Assembly (NCBI GenBank): GCA_002402085.1
Contig: NVVB01000003.1
Location: 110,028 to 117,672 of the forward strand
Direction: 5' to 3'
DNA: 7,645 nt
From: Gammaproteobacteria bacterium
Lineage (GTDB): Bacteria; Pseudomonadota; Gammaproteobacteria; Pseudomonadales; UBA3067
Made by a program: the position numbers and the translations under genes. The stretch's first letter is position 1. Every line of letters starts with the position of its first letter. Shown here piece after piece: positions 5,648 to 7,645 of the stretch. The notes beneath the pieces were generated by a model, which was given only the letters and a program-made list of their open reading frames with translations, ran no database searches and was not told the DNA's origin.

Positions 5648-6577
5648 TTAATAAAAAATCCAGGTGATCGATAGGCCAGCGAGTACTGAACGTTTAGTTT
5701 CTACGAGAGGGCTGGATTTAAATCGGGCACCGGTTAAGTCGCTTACTCGCAGGTATCCGCCGAAGAGGAAATCATTGATTGGACGTCTAAAGCCAACACT
5801 GTATCGCATGCCGCCATAACCACCCCGTGATTTATAGGCTGCCCGGGCCTCGGTTGCAAACTGGGTGCTAATGCCATAGTAATAGTTATAAAAAGCACGG
5901 GTCGCGAAGCTGGGGCCAACGCCGAATCTGAGTTTCCACTGCTGAAGGTTAATTTCGTATTTTAATCGGGGATTGCTGATCCAGCCAATGGAATCCACGC
6001 GACTTAGACTTGTGGCAATGCCTGCACGAAAGGGGAACTCGAGGTACAGCTTAGGTCGGTCGGATGTTTTTTTATGAAAATAGTATTCAATAGAAGGTCC
6101 AATCTCTAAGACTGGGTCCAAGTCAGGCATTCCGTTTCGGGCAGGATTATCATCACTGTTGATTGGAGGGCTGCCATCCGCGCTGATATTTAAAAACCAT
6201 TGCGGAGAAGAAAAAAGCGTGCCGGATACTTTTCCATCATTTAACTTTATGAACTTACCATGGTATGCGAGGTAAGGGTGTGGTGTGAAAATGCGCGTTG
6301 AATGTTTGGAGCCGTGGTAATCAGGAATGCTGTAGGCAGTAAATCCGACGCCAACATCCCAGGTTTTAGGGGGAGAGGGGGGTGCTGCGAAAGAAGAAGG
6401 GACATAAAGCAGGGACAGAATTAAAGCGAAAGCCCGAGCATAAGTATAAATCTGGTTTGCTGAAGGCCGACTTTGAGTTCGGTGAGCGAAGAGATGAGTC
6501 AGCAGGACGGTATTTTTTTGTTTAGCGTATCTGTTGTTCGAGGCGGGGTTTTGGGTAAGCGCACGTGCTGAATTCAT
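5648..6577 (-). CDS. MipA/OmpV family outer-membrane protein
   Basis: A barrel protein of the MipA/OmpV family; E. coli MipA links murein hydrolase and synthase proteins, while other members are outer-membrane proteins of unclear role. From the ATG at 6577 it has 309 residues. The mature part shows WDVGVGF (73-79), IPDYHGS (near 84-90), HPYLAYHGKFIKL (near 97-109), an EIGPSIEYYF strand, and the C-terminal end GARFKSSPLVETKRSVLAGLS followed by the aromatic terminus TWIFY, all as expected for the family. A hydrophobic stretch ARAFALILSLLY (47-58) ending SSFAA looks like a signal peptide, cleaved near A64, but about 46 mostly polar residues precede it. No ATG, GTG or TTG lies between 6577 and that stretch in frame, and no Shine-Dalgarno precedes 6577. 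The frame is open further to a TTG at 6790, so the true start is uncertain. Confidence 0.85.
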   Translation of the reverse strand: MNSARALTQNPASNNRYAKQKNTVLLTHLFAHRTQSRPSANQIYTYARAFALILSLLYVPSSFAAPPSPPKTWDVGVGFTAYSIPDYHGSKHSTRIFTPHPYLAYHGKFIKLNDGKVSGTLFSSPQWFLNISADGSPPINSDDNPARNGMPDLDPVLEIGPSIEYYFHKKTSDRPKLYLEFPFRAGIATSLSRVDSIGWISNPRLKYEINLQQWKLRFGVGPSFATRAFYNYYYGISTQFATEARAAYKSRGGYGGMRYSVGFRRPINDFLFGGYLRVSDLTGARFKSSPLVETKRSVLAGLSITWIFY

Positions 6578-6992
6578 ATTAAGCGTACTGTCGTCGTTAA
6601 TTCTGGCCGATCTAGCTTGGCTTCGGGTCACATGACTTGGGGCGCTAAGCGCGTTGAGTGAGTGCAGTATAGCGCTTACTTTTTCAAAGACACAAATATG
6701 CGTCAATACGATAACCCCCTTGAATTTTAAATCAAATCCGAGGTTTGGTGGATCGCTGACGAATCTGTGGATAGATCGGAGGGCGGCCAAAGATACAGTA
6801 TTAGTGTTGACTTATGAGGGGCGGGTTCTCTATGCTCTGCGGGCCTTGATTCTGAAGTGTGACTCGGTTTATGAACGTGCGACGGTGTCAGTGGTGAGTG
6901 AATTATGTCATAAGTTGGAATTGCTGTTGATTTGTAACATAATGAAAATGTTGAACATATAATAAATAAAATAAAGCGAAAGAGTTTGAATT
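6578..6992. other. Intergenic region between MipA and the MaoC-like gene
   Basis: This 415-bp divergent spacer contains no gene I can support. Part of it (6578-6790) is open in the MipA frame, but its translation looks unlike a conserved protein and adds nothing to the barrel. A plus-strand frame from a TTG at 6654 to 6962 also stays open, without a ribosome binding site or recognisable motif. The right end is very AT-rich and holds a candidate promoter for the MaoC-like gene. Confidence 0.5.
6915..6943 (+). promoter_or_regulatory. Candidate sigma-70 promoter for the MaoC-like gene
   Basis: TTGGAA (6915-6920, 4 of 6) and CATAAT (6938-6943, 5 of 6) are spaced by 17 nt, with the -10 ending 49 nt before the ATG. 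The -10 overlaps a dyad AACAT/ATGTT (6936-6940 and 6948-6952, 7-nt spacer), where a repressor could compete with polymerase. The hexamers are fair and the spacing ideal; the operator idea is inference. Confidence 0.45.
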
Positions 6993-7645
6993 ATGACGGT
7001 TATTTTTGATGCTCAGGTAGAAGTTTCGAGCCAAGTGCCTATTGATTTAGGGCGAATCAAAGCGCCGCATTTTAGTCGTTTTTTAGAAGATTATATGCCG
7101 GGCCAAGTGTTTGTTCATCCGCGTGGCTATACCTTTAGCCGTGCCCAAATGGATATCTTTGCACGCACCTATATGCAAACCAATCCCATTTATTTAAATG
7201 TTGAATGCGCTAAAGCGCATGGCTTCAGTGATATGCCGGCTTCACCGCAGATGGTGTTTAATGTTGTGCTGTCTCTAGGGGTGCAAAACGATTCAGAGAA
7301 GGTAATGGCTAACTTAGGCTATTACAATACACAGTTTTTAGCCCCTGTTTATCCTGGGGATACCGTTGAAGCGATTACCAAAGTCATTTCTAGGGAAGAA
7401 AAGGGCGGTGGTCGACCGGGAATTGTTACTATTCGTACGGTTGGGATCAATCAACGTCATCGTGTGGTGTTACAGTTTGAGCGTAAACTGATGGTTCAGC
7501 CTAGAGGTCAATCGGTTGCTGATAGCCCGCGTCAAACGCCTGACGATGTTGAAATTCCTTGGGTTGAACCTATGCAGCCCGAATTCCCAGACTTTAATGT
7601 ACGCGCGCCAGCGTATTTAACAGGTAAGGAAACTTACGTTGAAAA
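6993..7645 (+). CDS. MaoC-family / mesaconyl-CoA-hydratase-like protein, N-terminal part; runs off the right edge
   Basis: The first 217 residues are visible. They form one hot-dog domain of the MaoC (R-specific hydratase) superfamily, similar in layout to beta-methylmalyl/mesaconyl-CoA hydratases: LEDYMPGQVF (31-40), a central helix region NPIYLNVECAKAHGFSDMP (64-82), ANLGYYNTQFLAPVYPGDTV (106-125), and GIVTIRTVGINQRHRVVLQFERKLMV (143-168). These enzymes hydrate or dehydrate CoA thioesters in the cytoplasm. The hydratase dyad Asp-x-Asn-Pro-x-His is not intact: Q62-T-N-P-I-Y67 replaces both catalytic residues. In double-hot-dog members the active dyad sits in the second domain, which would lie beyond the edge. 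After residue 170 a linker with DSPRQTPDDVEIPW begins. A weak AGAG (6981-6984) lies 8 nt before the ATG. Related chemistry links it loosely to the dehydrogenase at 3509-4411. Confidence 0.85.
   Translation, partial: MTVIFDAQVEVSSQVPIDLGRIKAPHFSRFLEDYMPGQVFVHPRGYTFSRAQMDIFARTYMQTNPIYLNVECAKAHGFSDMPASPQMVFNVVLSLGVQNDSEKVMANLGYYNTQFLAPVYPGDTVEAITKVISREEKGGGRPGIVTIRTVGINQRHRVVLQFERKLMVQPRGQSVADSPRQTPDDVEIPWVEPMQPEFPDFNVRAPAYLTGKETYVE

Noticed and set aside
6578..6790. Upstream extension of the MipA reading frame to TTG at 6790
   Set aside because: The extra 71 residues show no conserved or secretory features and lack a ribosome binding site; I kept the ATG at 6577, though that start is also imperfect.
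6654..6962. A 102-codon plus-strand frame starting at TTG
   Set aside because: No Shine-Dalgarno, no recognisable domain, overlap with the possible MipA leader, and it runs through the candidate promoter of the MaoC-like gene.
3509..7645. An operon or gene cluster joining the SDR and the MaoC-like hydratase
   Set aside because: They lie on opposite strands 2.6 kb apart with two envelope-protein genes between; only a loose functional link by family is supportable.

Overview
The window looks like chromosomal housekeeping and lipid-metabolism territory of a Gram-negative gammaproteobacterium, probably marine. The reasons are a fused two-domain MnmC, two outer-membrane beta-barrel proteins with Sec signal peptides, a peroxisomal-MFE-2-like short-chain dehydrogenase, a MaoC-type hydratase, and AT-rich intergenic regions. 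I cannot name the genus from the sequence alone. No tRNA, rRNA, CRISPR array, insertion sequence or phage gene is visible.

Layout, left to right. Positions 1-1984 (-) hold mnmC, the bifunctional enzyme that finishes the (c)mnm5(s2)U wobble modification in tRNA; it starts at a non-ATG codon and its last residues lie beyond the left edge. A roughly 400-bp AT-rich divergent spacer follows. Next is a stand-alone CheY-like receiver protein (2382-2798, +). It converges on a HIT-family protein (2833-3264, -). Behind that lies a stretch with a perfect 15-bp hairpin plus a second hairpin overlapping the next gene's stop codon. The dehydrogenase (3509-4411, -) closely resembles the (3R)-hydroxyacyl-CoA dehydrogenase part of eukaryotic MFE-2.

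A second divergent spacer (4412-4800) carries several dyad symmetries that could be operators. It separates the dehydrogenase from a small acidic outer-membrane barrel protein (4801-5586, +), which converges on a MipA/OmpV-family barrel protein (5648-6577, -). A third spacer (6578-6992) leads to the start of a MaoC/mesaconyl-CoA-hydratase-like protein (6993 to the right edge, +).

How the genes fit together: most are single transcription units facing toward or away from each other, so no operon is evident. The dehydrogenase and the MaoC-like hydratase both act on CoA-thioester chemistry by family and may belong to the same lipid or short-acyl catabolic network, but they are 2.6 kb apart, on opposite strands, with two envelope genes between them. 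I did not find a convincing undescribed multi-gene system. The points most worth checking are the poly-A cluster at the mnmC domain junction, the bacterial MFE-2-like dehydrogenase, the N-terminal extension of the MipA protein, and the dyad sequences in the spacers.
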